DNA from: Chthoniobacter sp.
GTDB lineage: Bacteria; Verrucomicrobiota; Verrucomicrobiia; Chthoniobacterales; Chthoniobacteraceae
Direction of reading: 5' to 3'
NCBI GenBank assembly: GCA_025351065.1
Contig: JANXWQ010000267.1
Location: 1 to 22,245 of the forward strand
DNA: 22,245 bases
The notes beneath the pieces are model-generated. The model was not told the origin of the DNA, did no database searches, and saw only the letters and a program-made list of their open reading frames with translations. Both the position numbers and the translations under genes were made by a program. This document shows positions 1 through 7,855 of this stretch, piece after piece. Every line of letters begins with the position of its first letter. The first letter of the stretch is position 1.

Positions 1-828
1 AGCACCGGGAACACTTCGGCCGCCGCCGCCGCGTACGCCGCGCGCGCCGGCATCGCGAGCATCGTGCTCTTGCCCGCGGGAAAGATCGCGCTCGGGAAAC
101 TCGCGCAGGCCTTCATGTACGGCGCGAAAGTCGTGGCCGTCGAAGGCAACTTTGACGACGCCCTGCGGCTCGTCCGCGAGATCGGCGAGACCGAGCCGAT
201 TGCGATTGTGAACTCGATCAATCCGTACCGGCTCGAAGGACAGAAGACCGCGAGTTTCGAGATCATCGAAGTGCTCGGCGATGCGCCGGACGTGCATGTG
301 CTGCCGGTCGGAAACGCGGGCAACATCAGCGCCTACTGGATGGGCTACCGCGAGTTTCACCAGCTCGGTCGCTCGACCAAACTGCCGAAAATGGCGGGCT
401 TCCAAGCCGCCGGATCGGCCCCGATTTTTTACGGCAAAGTCGTGGCGAAACCCGAGACTGTCGCCACCGCCATCCGCATCGGCAACCCGGCGAGCTGGGA
501 CTTGGCGAACGCCGCGATCAAGGACAGCGGTGGCTCGATCGACATCGTGACCGACGGTGAAATCCTCTCCGCGCAGCAATGGCTCGCCGCGAATGAAGGC
601 ATCTTCGTCGAGCCAGCCAGCGCCGCGAGCATCGCGGGACTTTTCAAATCCCTCGAAGCCCAGCCCGGCTCCGGGTGCCCCTTCCCGCACATAGCTGAGG
701 GCAGCAAAATCGTCTGCACCGTCACCGGCCACGGGCTCAAAGACCCCGACATCGCCCGCGAACAGTGCGGCTCCGTGATCCCCGCGAAGGCCGATAAAAC
801 CGAGATTCTCCGGCTCATCGCCGGCTGA
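1..828 (+). CDS. thrC: Threonine synthase, 5' end outside the window
   Basis: This is a PLP enzyme that converts O-phosphohomoserine to threonine, the last step of threonine synthesis in the cytoplasm. The reading frame is open from base 1, so the N-terminus, including the PLP lysine, lies upstream. About 275 of the usual roughly 350 residues are visible. The visible part begins with STGNTSA, the conserved substrate/PLP-pocket motif of the family, and contains GNAGN, the glycine-rich loop that binds the PLP phosphate. It ends in the usual C-terminal region (VCTVTGHGLKDPD). The stop is at 826-828. The next gene starts 23 bases downstream on the same strand, and aspartate kinase follows that gene, so an aspartate-family operon is likely. 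Identity is secure from the motifs; only the start is unknown. Confidence 0.95.
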   Translation, partial: STGNTSAAAAAYAARAGIASIVLLPAGKIALGKLAQAFMYGAKVVAVEGNFDDALRLVREIGETEPIAIVNSINPYRLEGQKTASFEIIEVLGDAPDVHVLPVGNAGNISAYWMGYREFHQLGRSTKLPKMAGFQAAGSAPIFYGKVVAKPETVATAIRIGNPASWDLANAAIKDSGGSIDIVTDGEILSAQQWLAANEGIFVEPASAASIAGLFKSLEAQPGSGCPFPHIAEGSKIVCTVTGHGLKDPDIAREQCGSVIPAKADKTEILRLIAG

Positions 829-851
829 TTTCTCCCGCTCCCAAAAAAACT

Positions 852-2630
852 ATGCCTGACACCCTCACCACCGTTTTCCGCTGGGTCGATTCCACGTCCT
901 GGGAACTCGATTTCTTCGGCCTCCCGCACCGCATCCCATGGCCGCAGGATGTCGATCCCTCCGTCGCCAACAATGACCCCTTCGAGATCGAGCACATGCT
1001 CCGCGCCATCGGCGCCATGGGCGCGGAACTGACCGAGCCGTGGAAATCCTTCGACCAGGCCGCGGCGCACCTCGATGAACTCGCCGACGCCATCGACGAC
1101 TCCGAAGCCACGGAGGCTGGCGAACTGCTCGCGCAGTTTGAGCAGCTTCATCCCGGCACCTCGTTCGGGCTGTTTCATCGCGGGACCGTCGCGCGGCTGG
1201 AGGGGCGCGAGGACGACGCCATCGCGCTCTTCCGCGCGGCCACGGAGAAGACGCCAAACATCAGCGCGATCTGGAACAACCTCGGCGTCATGCACGCCAT
1301 GCGCGGCCAGCGCGACGAGGCGTGCGCCGCTTTCAAAAAGTCGCTCGAAATCACGCCCAACGACCGCACCGCGCTCGAAGGGCTCGCGCAACTCCGCGTC
1401 CTCATCAAACTCCTGCGCGACCCGAACGATCCGAACTCCGCCGCCTTCGTGGATGTGCCGTCGTTTTCGAAGATGGTCGCGCAGCAGCTCCAGCAGGTCG
1501 TCAACGATCCCGACCAGCTCCTCGCGCAAGGCGAGCACCTGCTTCAGCAGGGCTTTGTCCCCGAACTCGGCCTCCAGGCGCTCCAGCGCGCGCACGCGCT
1601 GCGGCCTGATCGCCGCGCCGTCTTCGGCCTCACCGCCGCGTACCGGCTTGCCAATCAGCTCGATCAGGCGCGCGCGACCATCGAGCCCTACACCGCGCAG
1701 GCTCCGCAAGATCCCGAGGGCTTTTTCCACCTCGCCCAAATCTGCAACGCCACCGGCGACAAGGACGGCGAGACTCGCGCGCTCGAAACGCTGCTCACGC
1801 TCGACCCCAACGCCCAAGCCCCGCTCGGCATCCACTTCGGCCTCACGCAGAGCGAGCACGATCCGAAAAAAGAGCAGGCGCTCGCCAAGTTCGGCGAGGA
1901 GCGGAAGTCGTGGATGGCCTTCATCCTCGCGAGCAACATCGCCCGCCAGCGCGGCGATGCGCCGACCGCGGTGAAGTGGGCCGAGCGCGCCCATGATGTC
2001 GCGCCGGAGTCCGAGGACGTGCTCCTGCATTACACCGCCGCGCTCGGCGAAGCGCGCGGCTTTGAAAAGCTCGTCAGCATCATCAAGCCCAAGATCGACA
2101 GCGGGAAATTCACCAAGCGCGTTGATTGGAACTACGCGCAGACCTTGCAGCAAATGGGCCTCACGAACGACGCCATCGGCGTGCTGCGCAAAGCCATCGC
2201 GGGCGAAGTGCCCGCCGAATTCAAAGCCTCCGCCACGCTCATGATCGACGCGTGGAGCGGACTCGTCGCCGGCTGCGGCGTGCCGCTGGAAGTCCACCAG
2301 GCCGGCTGCCTCCAGCGCCCCGTCGTGCTCGTGCTCGACGACGGCGACGGCGGCTACGTTTTGAAAGCCGGCGCGAAGCTGCCGGCCGAGAGCACCTTCC
2401 CGTGGCGGGCCGCTGCCGCCGACGTGCAGGTGCCGCTCCAGCAAGGCCAGAGCGGGGGCAGCGCCGAGCCGCGCATCCTCGGCGCGTTCGTCGTCCGCGG
2501 CGCGAATCCCGCGCTCAAGACCATCGACTGCCACCTCGTCGGCCTCCCCGATGGCGCGCTCCACTTCCGCGCCAGCCAAGGCGGACGCCGCCTCCAGGTC
2601 GGCTGGGCGCCCACCGGCATCCAGCGCTAA
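852..2630 (+). CDS. Tetratricopeptide-repeat protein
   Basis: This is a 592-residue protein with no signal peptide or membrane segment, so it is probably cytoplasmic. The N-terminal 100 residues are unique. Clear TPR helices follow at about residues 104-137 and 139-172, the latter with the WNNLG..HAMRG..DEA pattern. Degenerate TPR-like repeats continue through about residue 470. The last 130 residues are not TPR-like and look beta-rich and small-residue rich. TPRs mediate protein-protein contact; the partner cannot be read from sequence. It sits 23 bases after threonine synthase and 51 before aspartate kinase, which suggests co-transcription with amino-acid synthesis genes, but no role in that pathway is demonstrated. 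The ATG is preceded by an A-rich stretch with no Shine-Dalgarno sequence. The fold call is firm; the function is unknown. Confidence 0.85.
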   Translation: MPDTLTTVFRWVDSTSWELDFFGLPHRIPWPQDVDPSVANNDPFEIEHMLRAIGAMGAELTEPWKSFDQAAAHLDELADAIDDSEATEAGELLAQFEQLHPGTSFGLFHRGTVARLEGREDDAIALFRAATEKTPNISAIWNNLGVMHAMRGQRDEACAAFKKSLEITPNDRTALEGLAQLRVLIKLLRDPNDPNSAAFVDVPSFSKMVAQQLQQVVNDPDQLLAQGEHLLQQGFVPELGLQALQRAHALRPDRRAVFGLTAAYRLANQLDQARATIEPYTAQAPQDPEGFFHLAQICNATGDKDGETRALETLLTLDPNAQAPLGIHFGLTQSEHDPKKEQALAKFGEERKSWMAFILASNIARQRGDAPTAVKWAERAHDVAPESEDVLLHYTAALGEARGFEKLVSIIKPKIDSGKFTKRVDWNYAQTLQQMGLTNDAIGVLRKAIAGEVPAEFKASATLMIDAWSGLVAGCGVPLEVHQAGCLQRPVVLVLDDGDGGYVLKAGAKLPAESTFPWRAAAADVQVPLQQGQSGGSAEPRILGAFVVRGANPALKTIDCHLVGLPDGALHFRASQGGRRLQVGWAPTGIQR

Positions 2631-2637
2631 GCCGCGA

Positions 2638-2666
2638 TTGACAACCACCCTTCGCCCGCCAAACTT
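2638..2666 (+). promoter_or_regulatory. Possible promoter ahead of aspartate kinase
   Basis: A perfect sigma-70 -35 hexamer TTGACA lies at 2638-2643, in the 51-base gap before the aspartate kinase start. Seventeen bases on, AAACTT (2661-2666) is a poor match to a -10 box. It may give lysC some independent transcription, but a single perfect hexamer is weak evidence. Confidence 0.2.
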
Positions 2667-2681
2667 CGCGCCCCTTTTCCG

Positions 2682-3902
2682 ATGAGCCTCATCGTCCAAA
2701 AATACGGCGGCACGTCCGTCGGCAATCCCGAACGCATCCTCAACGTCGCGCGCCGCGTCGTCGCTACGCAGGAGGCGGGGCATCGCGTCGTCGTCGTCGT
2801 CTCGGCCATGAGCGGGGTCACGGACGGGCTGATCAAACTCGCCAAACAGGTCTCGCAAAACCCCGCCGAGCGCGAGATGGACGTGCTCCTCTCGACCGGC
2901 GAGCAGACCACCATCGCGCTCACCGCCATGGCCATCCACGGGCTCGGGCACAAAGCCGTGTCGCTCACCGGCGCGCAGGCCGGCATCATCACCGACGGCG
3001 TGCATACCAAGGCGAAGATCGCCAACATCACGCCCAAGCAAATCCACGCGCACCTCAACAACGACGAGATCGTTATTGTCGCCGGCTTCCAGGGCGAGAC
3101 CACCGACGGGCGCATCACCACGCTCGGGCGCGGCGGCAGCGACCTCACCGCCATCGCCATCGCCTCCGCGATCAAGGCCGACATCTGCCAGATTTTCACC
3201 GACGTGGACGGCGTCTATACCTGCGACCCGCGCATCGTCCCGACGGCGCGGAAAATCGACGCCATCAGCTACGACGAAATGCTCGAAATGGCGTCGAGCG
3301 GCTCAAAGGTCATGCAGTCGCGCAGCGTCGAGTTTGCCAAAAAATTCGGCGTCGTCTTCGAGGTGCGCAGCTCTTTCAACAACAACCCAGGGACCATCGT
3401 CACCGAAGAAACTCAAGATATGGAAAACGTCGTCGTCCGCGGAGTCAGCATCGAAAAAAACCAGGCCAAGGTCACCATCCGCCAAGTGCCCGACCGCCCA
3501 GGCACCGCCGCCAAAATCTTCAGCGCGCTCGCCGCCACCAACACCATCCTCGACATGATCGTGCAGAGCGACAGCGTGGGCGACACCAACGACATCTCCT
3601 TCACCCTCAACAAGGACGAGCTGCCCAAAGCGCAGCAGGCCGTGAACAGCGTGATGAAAGAGATCGGCGCGAAGGACATCGTCACCGAGGAAGGCATCGC
3701 GAAACTCTCCATCGTCGGCATCGGCATGCGCTCGCACAGCGGCGTGGCCGCGCGGCTTTTCGAGGCGATGGCCGCGGGCGGGATCAACATCCAGCTCATC
3801 TCCACGAGCGAGATCAAGACGGCCGTCATCATCGACGAGGCCAAGATTCACGAGGCCGCGCAGCTCGCGCATGAGGCCTTTGGGCTGAGCGGGAAAGCGT
3901 AG
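2682..3902 (+). CDS. lysC: Aspartate kinase, monofunctional, two ACT domains
   Basis: This enzyme phosphorylates L-aspartate with ATP, the committed step to lysine, threonine, methionine and diaminopimelate. The 406-residue protein starts with the amino-acid-kinase signature KYGGTSVGNPE at about residue 8. It has the STGEQ and TLGRGGSDLTA substrate/nucleotide motifs and FTDVDGVYTCDPR. Two C-terminal ACT domains follow, from about residues 265 and 345, with PDRPG in the first and SHSGVAARLFEAMA in the second. These are the usual lysine/threonine feedback sites. Length and layout match the Bacillus/Corynebacterium alpha-beta type rather than the bifunctional ThrA type. Met247 falls where that type has an internal start for a separate beta subunit. 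The start ATG has a C/T-rich leader and no Shine-Dalgarno. It is the last gene of the thrC-TPR-lysC run. Confidence 0.96.
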   Translation: MSLIVQKYGGTSVGNPERILNVARRVVATQEAGHRVVVVVSAMSGVTDGLIKLAKQVSQNPAEREMDVLLSTGEQTTIALTAMAIHGLGHKAVSLTGAQAGIITDGVHTKAKIANITPKQIHAHLNNDEIVIVAGFQGETTDGRITTLGRGGSDLTAIAIASAIKADICQIFTDVDGVYTCDPRIVPTARKIDAISYDEMLEMASSGSKVMQSRSVEFAKKFGVVFEVRSSFNNNPGTIVTEETQDMENVVVRGVSIEKNQAKVTIRQVPDRPGTAAKIFSALAATNTILDMIVQSDSVGDTNDISFTLNKDELPKAQQAVNSVMKEIGAKDIVTEEGIAKLSIVGIGMRSHSGVAARLFEAMAAGGINIQLISTSEIKTAVIIDEAKIHEAAQLAHEAFGLSGKA

Positions 3903-4112
3903 GGCAGCAACCCGATCAACCCTGCGTTTCTCCATAGAGCTAGGCGGCTTGGGAGCCTCGATACCTGATAGAAGTGGCGCGCATCCCGCCTCAACCCGCC
4001 ATATAGCCTCGTCATCAAGTTCGGATTGAACCCGCCGCAAATGCTTCAGGTGAAGGCTTAATCCCAGCTTGGTAGGCTTGCAACTTGAACATCTGCATCA
4101 GACCCTCAGGAG

Positions 4113-4631
4113 ATGGATCTCCACAAAACAATCGCCGTTCTGAACGAAATGGAACGCGTGGGAGTAATCAGCCGTTATGCAATCGGGGGAGCGGTAGCCG
4201 CCTTCCTCTTCATCGAGCCTGGATCCACGTACGATTTGGATATTTTCTTTGGAGTAGAACTCGCACCAGGGGAAATTCTGACACTGAGTGGGATCTATGC
4301 CTTTCTGCAGGGACGCGGTTATCTCCCCGATCGCGAAAATATCATGATCGAAGGATGGCCCGTTCAGTTTCTTCCTCCAGGTACGCCGCTTGTGGAGGAG
4401 GCACTCAACGAGTGCCTGGCGTTCGATATACAAGGCGTGGCGACGCGCGTTTTTTCACAGGAACATCTGATGGCGATCTGTCTCGAAACCGGTCGCCCAA
4501 AGGACCATGCCCGCTTAGTTCAATTCCTTGAAGAAGGGACGGCTGACAACGATCGATTTTTGAGTATTGTCCACCGTTCGAAGTTGCTACCGAAATGGGA
4601 ACGCTTTAGAAAACTTTTCCTAGCGCCATGA
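4113..4631 (+). CDS. Predicted nucleotidyltransferase (AbiEii/DUF6036-like)
   Basis: This 172-residue protein has the core signature of the DNA polymerase beta-type nucleotidyltransferase fold: GG at residues 25-26 (YAIGGAVAA), followed by DLD at 41-43 as the metal-binding DxD pair. Next comes a WPVQFLPP strand, where these families place the third strand, and a helical C-terminus with RPKDHARL at about 128-135. This pattern matches AbiEii/DUF6036-type enzymes, some of which are toxins or antitoxins that add nucleotides to RNA or protein. It is the only open start in its frame after a stop at 4086. AGGAG lies directly against the ATG, too close for a normal ribosome site. Its stop overlaps the next start as ATGA, so translation is probably coupled. 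Base composition is poorer in GC than in the flanking genes, suggesting acquisition. The fold is fairly sure; target and role are inference. Confidence 0.75.
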   Translation: MDLHKTIAVLNEMERVGVISRYAIGGAVAAFLFIEPGSTYDLDIFFGVELAPGEILTLSGIYAFLQGRGYLPDRENIMIEGWPVQFLPPGTPLVEEALNECLAFDIQGVATRVFSQEHLMAICLETGRPKDHARLVQFLEEGTADNDRFLSIVHRSKLLPKWERFRKLFLAP

Positions 4632-4849
4632 ACACTGAACTGCTCGCAAAAATCTACAAAGCCAAGGACGCACGGAGGAAGCACCTCGTTCATCTTCCGT
4701 TGGATAAAAAGATCGAGATCATTGAACAGCTTCGCGACATGGGCATCGCCCTGCGGGCGGCACGCAGGGTGTTTGCCAAAAACTTCGTTAAATCGGATGT
4801 CGTCCGCACATGCAGGGTCCAAATTCCCGCGCAAAATCCGCCTGAATAA
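4628..4849 (+). CDS. Small basic protein coupled to the nucleotidyltransferase
   Basis: This is a 73-residue basic protein that starts inside the stop of the preceding gene (a four-base ATGA overlap). The first 40 residues (MNTELLAKIYKAKDARRKHL, then LPLDKKIEIIEQLRDM) look like two amphipathic helices. From memory they resemble short proteins commonly encoded next to solitary nucleotidyltransferases. No catalytic motif or helix-turn-helix is recognisable. The last 15 residues (from about VVRTCR) look less structured and may be altered relative to relatives. The overlap suggests a stoichiometric partner, for example an antitoxin, substrate or adaptor. That is inference from gene layout, not from a domain. 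Confidence 0.6.
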   Translation: MNTELLAKIYKAKDARRKHLVHLPLDKKIEIIEQLRDMGIALRAARRVFAKNFVKSDVVRTCRVQIPAQNPPE

Positions 4850-4951
4850 CGCGCGCATCTTTTCCAAACGGGATCTTCTATCAACGCGGGCGGATGGCCG
4901 AGCCTAGGAGGAAGAAGTTGAGGCGATGAGGGCGAGCGGAGAGAGCCCTTC

Positions 4952-5152
4952 ATGATATGTGTCCATCTAGTCGCTGAAGTTAAGGTTGATATTGCAAAAT
5001 TCTCGGCCGAGCAGCTTCCGAGTTGGGTGAAGGTTAACGCCCTGATGATTTTGTGTCCTTTTCTTCGGGAGCAGGTCCATGCCTTGTCCGCGAGATGCGG
5101 ATACAATCCGATCATTCTTCCCGATGATCCACGTCCCTACGATCCGTCTTGA
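4952..5152 (+). pseudogene. SecB-family chaperone fragment (C-terminal part)
   Basis: The frame encodes 66 residues. FSAEQLPSWVKVNAL followed by CPFLREQVHALSARCGY and NPIILP resembles the C-terminal third of SecB-family proteins, where a conserved PY/PFxRE helix is followed by (S/T)xRxGxPPLxLP. SecB normally has about 140-170 residues, so the N-terminal beta-strands are missing. The upstream reading frame has a stop at 4919-4921, and I see no SecB-like peptide in the other frames between 4850 and 4951. It is therefore most likely a decayed remnant, or less likely a minimal SecB-like protein. It follows the nucleotidyltransferase pair by about 100 bases. SecB-like chaperones are known partners of some toxin-antitoxin systems, which makes the placement suggestive but unproven. 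Confidence 0.45.
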
Positions 5153-5294
5153 GCAGGTGGAAAAACAGACGCCTCCCGCGGAAATCTCTGAAGAGCGGGC
5201 TTTCGTGCAGTTATAGAGATTCTCGGATTCTAACCGGGCGGCTTTACAGCCTCGCGAGTCAATGGGTGGGCTCGAAACGAACAGCGAACAATGG

Positions 5295-5891
5295 CTAGTT
5301 CGCCACGAGTTCACGACCAGTGTGCTGGGCGAGGGCGAACTGGGTGAGGGCGCGGGTGATGGAGGTGCGGACGATTTCGATGCGGGTGCCGACGGGGGCG
5401 GCGTCGAAGACGCGGACCACGTCGCGGGAGCGCATGCGGATGCAGCCGTAGCTGGCGGGGCGGCCGATTTTCCACTCCTCGGGGGTGCCGTGGATGTAGA
5501 TGCCGCGGTCGAAGGCGCGGGCGTTGCCGGCTTCGAGGCCGCGGAGATGGAGGATGCGGGTGACGATGGGATCGCGGCCCGGCGAGTTCGGGCGGAGGAT
5601 TTCGCCGGTGAAATGCTGGCTCTTGAAAACCGCGCCCTCCGGCGCACCCGCGCCAACTTTGGACGCGACCTCAAGCAGCCCGAGCGGCGTGGCGTAGCTG
5701 CGGGGCTGGTCGCCGAGGCCGTACTTTGAGGTGGAAACTGGGAACTGCGCGACGCGCTGGCCGTTTTCGATGACGGCGAGCTTTTGCTCGGTCACGCTGA
5801 CGATGATCGCGGTGCTGCCAAACATCGGCACCGGCGCGGCGCAGATGGCAAAAAGCGCGCAGAATTTGGCCGCCCATGAGTTCATTTTCAT
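5295..5891 (-). CDS. L,D-transpeptidase (YkuD domain), exported
   Basis: This is a 198-residue protein with a typical signal peptide (MKMNSWAAKF, a hydrophobic stretch, then a small-residue cleavage region near residue 25). A YkuD catalytic domain fills the rest. The catalytic signature is visible as HGT at residues 134-136 and SYGCIRM with Cys150 as nucleophile. YkuD enzymes form 3-3 crosslinks in peptidoglycan or attach proteins to it, in the periplasm. There is no LysM or other wall-binding domain. The last 25 residues (about 174-198) are a short tail after the core. The ATG at 5889-5891 is preceded by GGGTTTCCC with no Shine-Dalgarno; a second ATG two codons later is possible. The gene lies downstream of the minus-strand glycosyltransferase with a 79-base gap, so joint transcription is plausible. 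Confidence 0.93.
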   Translation of the reverse strand: MKMNSWAAKFCALFAICAAPVPMFGSTAIIVSVTEQKLAVIENGQRVAQFPVSTSKYGLGDQPRSYATPLGLLEVASKVGAGAPEGAVFKSQHFTGEILRPNSPGRDPIVTRILHLRGLEAGNARAFDRGIYIHGTPEEWKIGRPASYGCIRMRSRDVVRVFDAAPVGTRIEIVRTSITRALTQFALAQHTGRELVAN

Positions 5892-5970
5892 GGGAAACCC
5901 AGTTTAGCAGCCGCCGTGCCGGGCGTTGTTTTTTAATGCTTTCCAGAACCCAACCGGCCCGGTGCCAGAC

Positions 5971-7479
5971 TCACGCCGCCAGCGGTGCGCCGGTGTCGCG
6001 GCCGGGGAAGCGCAGGCTCGGCATCCATTGCGCGAGGGAGCAGAGGGCCACGTAGGAAAAACCGGTGAGGAAGAGCGAGAGGAACATCGCGTTCAGCCAC
6101 TGCTCGTGCGCCATGGAGCAGCCGAGCAGGTAGGCGAAATAGATGGCGAACAGCAGCTCGATGAAAGGCACCACGCTTTTGATCGGGATGTAGCGGGCCT
6201 TTTTCCACGCCTGCGTTTTGCTCTGGATGCCGTACTTCGGTGTGCGCGTGAATTCGGACTGATGCCCGAGCATGGCCTCCAGCACGGCGCGCGTGTTGTT
6301 GATCGCGAGGCCGATGCCCAGCGCCAGCACCATCGGTAGCAGGCACAGTTCTTTCAGCCACGTTTTGGGATGCAGTTCACGCTGCGCCACTACGTAGAAA
6401 ATCGCCGCCGGGAGCGAGGCCGAGAGGTAGATCGGGATATTGATCAGCAGCGCATGCCAGGAGAACGCACCGCCCTCGCCGCCGGTCGCGGGGTGCATGA
6501 GGATGCAGAGGAAAAAGAGCAGCAGATACGCGTAGTTCGAGGTGAGGTGCGCGGTGCTTTCGAGCTTGATGAGCAGCGGCAGCTTCGCGCGCCAGACCGC
6601 GGGGAGCAGCTTGCCGCAGGTCTGGATCGAGCCTTTGGTCCAGCGGTGCTGCTGCGACTTGAAGCCGTTCATGTCCACCGGCAGCTCCGCGGGCGTCACC
6701 AGGTCGGGCAGGAAAATGAAGCGCCAGCCCTTGAGCTGCGCGCGGTAGCTGAGGTCGAGGTCTTCGGTCAGCGTGTCGTGCTGCCAGCCGCCGGCATCCG
6801 CGATGCACGAGCGCCGCCAGAGCCCGGCTGTGCCGTTGAAATTGAAGAACCGGCCCGCCCGGCTGCGCGCCGTTTGCTCCAGCAGCAGATGCCCGTCGAG
6901 GAACATCGCCTGCACCCGTGTCAGCACCGAGTACGTGCGGTTCAGATGCCCCCAGCGCGTCTGGATCATGCCCACTTTCGGGTCGGTGAAGTAATGCACC
7001 GTCTTCATCAGCATGTCCGGCGCGGGGACAAAATCCGCATCGAGAATCAAGACGAATTCCCCTGTGCAGGACGCCATGCCCGCCTCCATCGCCCCCGCCT
7101 TGAAGCCCGTGCGATCCGTCCGATGCACCAGCTCGATGTCCAGCCCAGCCGCCTTCAGCTCGGCCACCTGTTTGGCCGCGATCTCCGTCGTTTCATCCGT
7201 CGAATCATCCAGCACCTGCACCTGCAGCAGCTCGCGCGGATACTCCAGCGCGGCGACCGCTTTGAGCAGCCGCTCCACGACATACAGCTCGTTGAAGATC
7301 GGCAGTTGCACCGTGATCCGCGGCAGTTTCTCAAAGGTCGCAAGCGGCAGCGGCGGCCGGTTGCGGTTCTTGAGATAGAGATACACGATCACATAGCGAT
7401 GCAGCCCATAGAGCGAGAGGCCCGACAGAACGATGAAATAGCAGATGGTCCAAATGGTGTTACCCAAACTTCCTGACAT
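5971..7479 (-). CDS. Family 2 membrane glycosyltransferase, cellulose/mannan synthase type
   Basis: This is a 502-residue processive-type GT2 enzyme. An N-terminal membrane helix at about 10-36 precedes the cytoplasmic GT-A domain. Visible catalytic motifs are DDSTDET (91-97), DAD (147-149), TED (238-240, catalytic base) and QQHRW (276-280, the Q/RxxRW motif of processive synthases). Several membrane helices follow from about 315 to 480. The order and length resemble CslA/beta-mannan or glucan synthases and related bacterial enzymes. It probably polymerises or transfers a sugar from a nucleotide donor during polysaccharide synthesis. The sugar cannot be read from sequence. I chose the ATG at 7477-7479; an ATG six codons upstream (7497) and a TTG at 7533 are also in frame, and none has a Shine-Dalgarno sequence. 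Confidence 0.92.
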   Translation of the reverse strand: MSGSLGNTIWTICYFIVLSGLSLYGLHRYVIVYLYLKNRNRPPLPLATFEKLPRITVQLPIFNELYVVERLLKAVAALEYPRELLQVQVLDDSTDETTEIAAKQVAELKAAGLDIELVHRTDRTGFKAGAMEAGMASCTGEFVLILDADFVPAPDMLMKTVHYFTDPKVGMIQTRWGHLNRTYSVLTRVQAMFLDGHLLLEQTARSRAGRFFNFNGTAGLWRRSCIADAGGWQHDTLTEDLDLSYRAQLKGWRFIFLPDLVTPAELPVDMNGFKSQQHRWTKGSIQTCGKLLPAVWRAKLPLLIKLESTAHLTSNYAYLLLFFLCILMHPATGGEGGAFSWHALLINIPIYLSASLPAAIFYVVAQRELHPKTWLKELCLLPMVLALGIGLAINNTRAVLEAMLGHQSEFTRTPKYGIQSKTQAWKKARYIPIKSVVPFIELLFAIYFAYLLGCSMAHEQWLNAMFLSLFLTGFSYVALCSLAQWMPSLRFPGRDTGAPLAA

Positions 7480-7600
7480 AGTGTTTTTTTGGCCCATTCG
7501 GGCGCGAACAAGCGCGGAATCATGGCGGGGCAAGCCCTTTGGTCAAGCGGGAAAAATCCGGGCGCGGGCAGGGTGCGGCGCGGGCCAAAATAACTGGCTC

Positions 7601-7843
7601 GTGCGTTCCAACGGCAAGACCGTGCTGACGCGCTCCGCCCGGCGCGAAATGCAGTTCAACTACGATGGCCGCAAGCCCGTCACCTACACCATTCACCTCA
7701 CCGAAGGCGGCGACACGCCGGTCAGCAACGTCATCGACTACACCCTCAGCGAGGAGGCCGCGCAGAAGCTCGGGCCGCGGCTGATCGACGACGATTTCGA
7801 CGGCGACGGCGCGCGCAATCCGCTGGTTCCGCGCGGCCAGTAG
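7601..7843 (+). CDS. Small hypothetical protein, possibly a gene remnant
   Basis: An 80-residue frame starts at GTG 7601 (an ATG at 7649 is an alternative) and stops at 7841-7843. It has no recognised domain. The peptide is soluble and has a strand-rich middle (KPVTYTIHLTEGGDTP). Near the end, DDDFDGDG resembles a calcium-binding DxDxDG loop. It sits between the divergent glycosyltransferase and the convergent HAD gene, 12 bases from the HAD stop. The frame stays open upstream of the GTG, so it may be the 3' end of a larger, decayed gene. It could also be a chance open frame in GC-rich DNA, though its residue composition looks protein-like. Confidence 0.35.
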   Translation: MRSNGKTVLTRSARREMQFNYDGRKPVTYTIHLTEGGDTPVSNVIDYTLSEEAAQKLGPRLIDDDFDGDGARNPLVPRGQ

Positions 7844-7855
7844 GCGGCGGTTTTT

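Noticed and set aside
429..3053. A very long open minus-strand frame antisense to thrC, the TPR gene and lysC
   Set aside because: It crosses three well-supported genes, and its peptide is a low-complexity Arg/Ala/Gly/Glu mix with no domain. It is the third-position GC shadow of the real genes.
4018..4045. T-arm-like GGCGGGTTCAATCC text on the minus strand, suggesting a tRNA
   Set aside because: No acceptor stem, anticodon arm or D-arm can be folded around it, and no CCA-type 3' end is in place.
5235..5265. GGCTTTACAGCC mini-hairpin after the L,D-transpeptidase gene
   Set aside because: The stem has only four reliable pairs and no U-tract, too weak to call a terminator or repeat.
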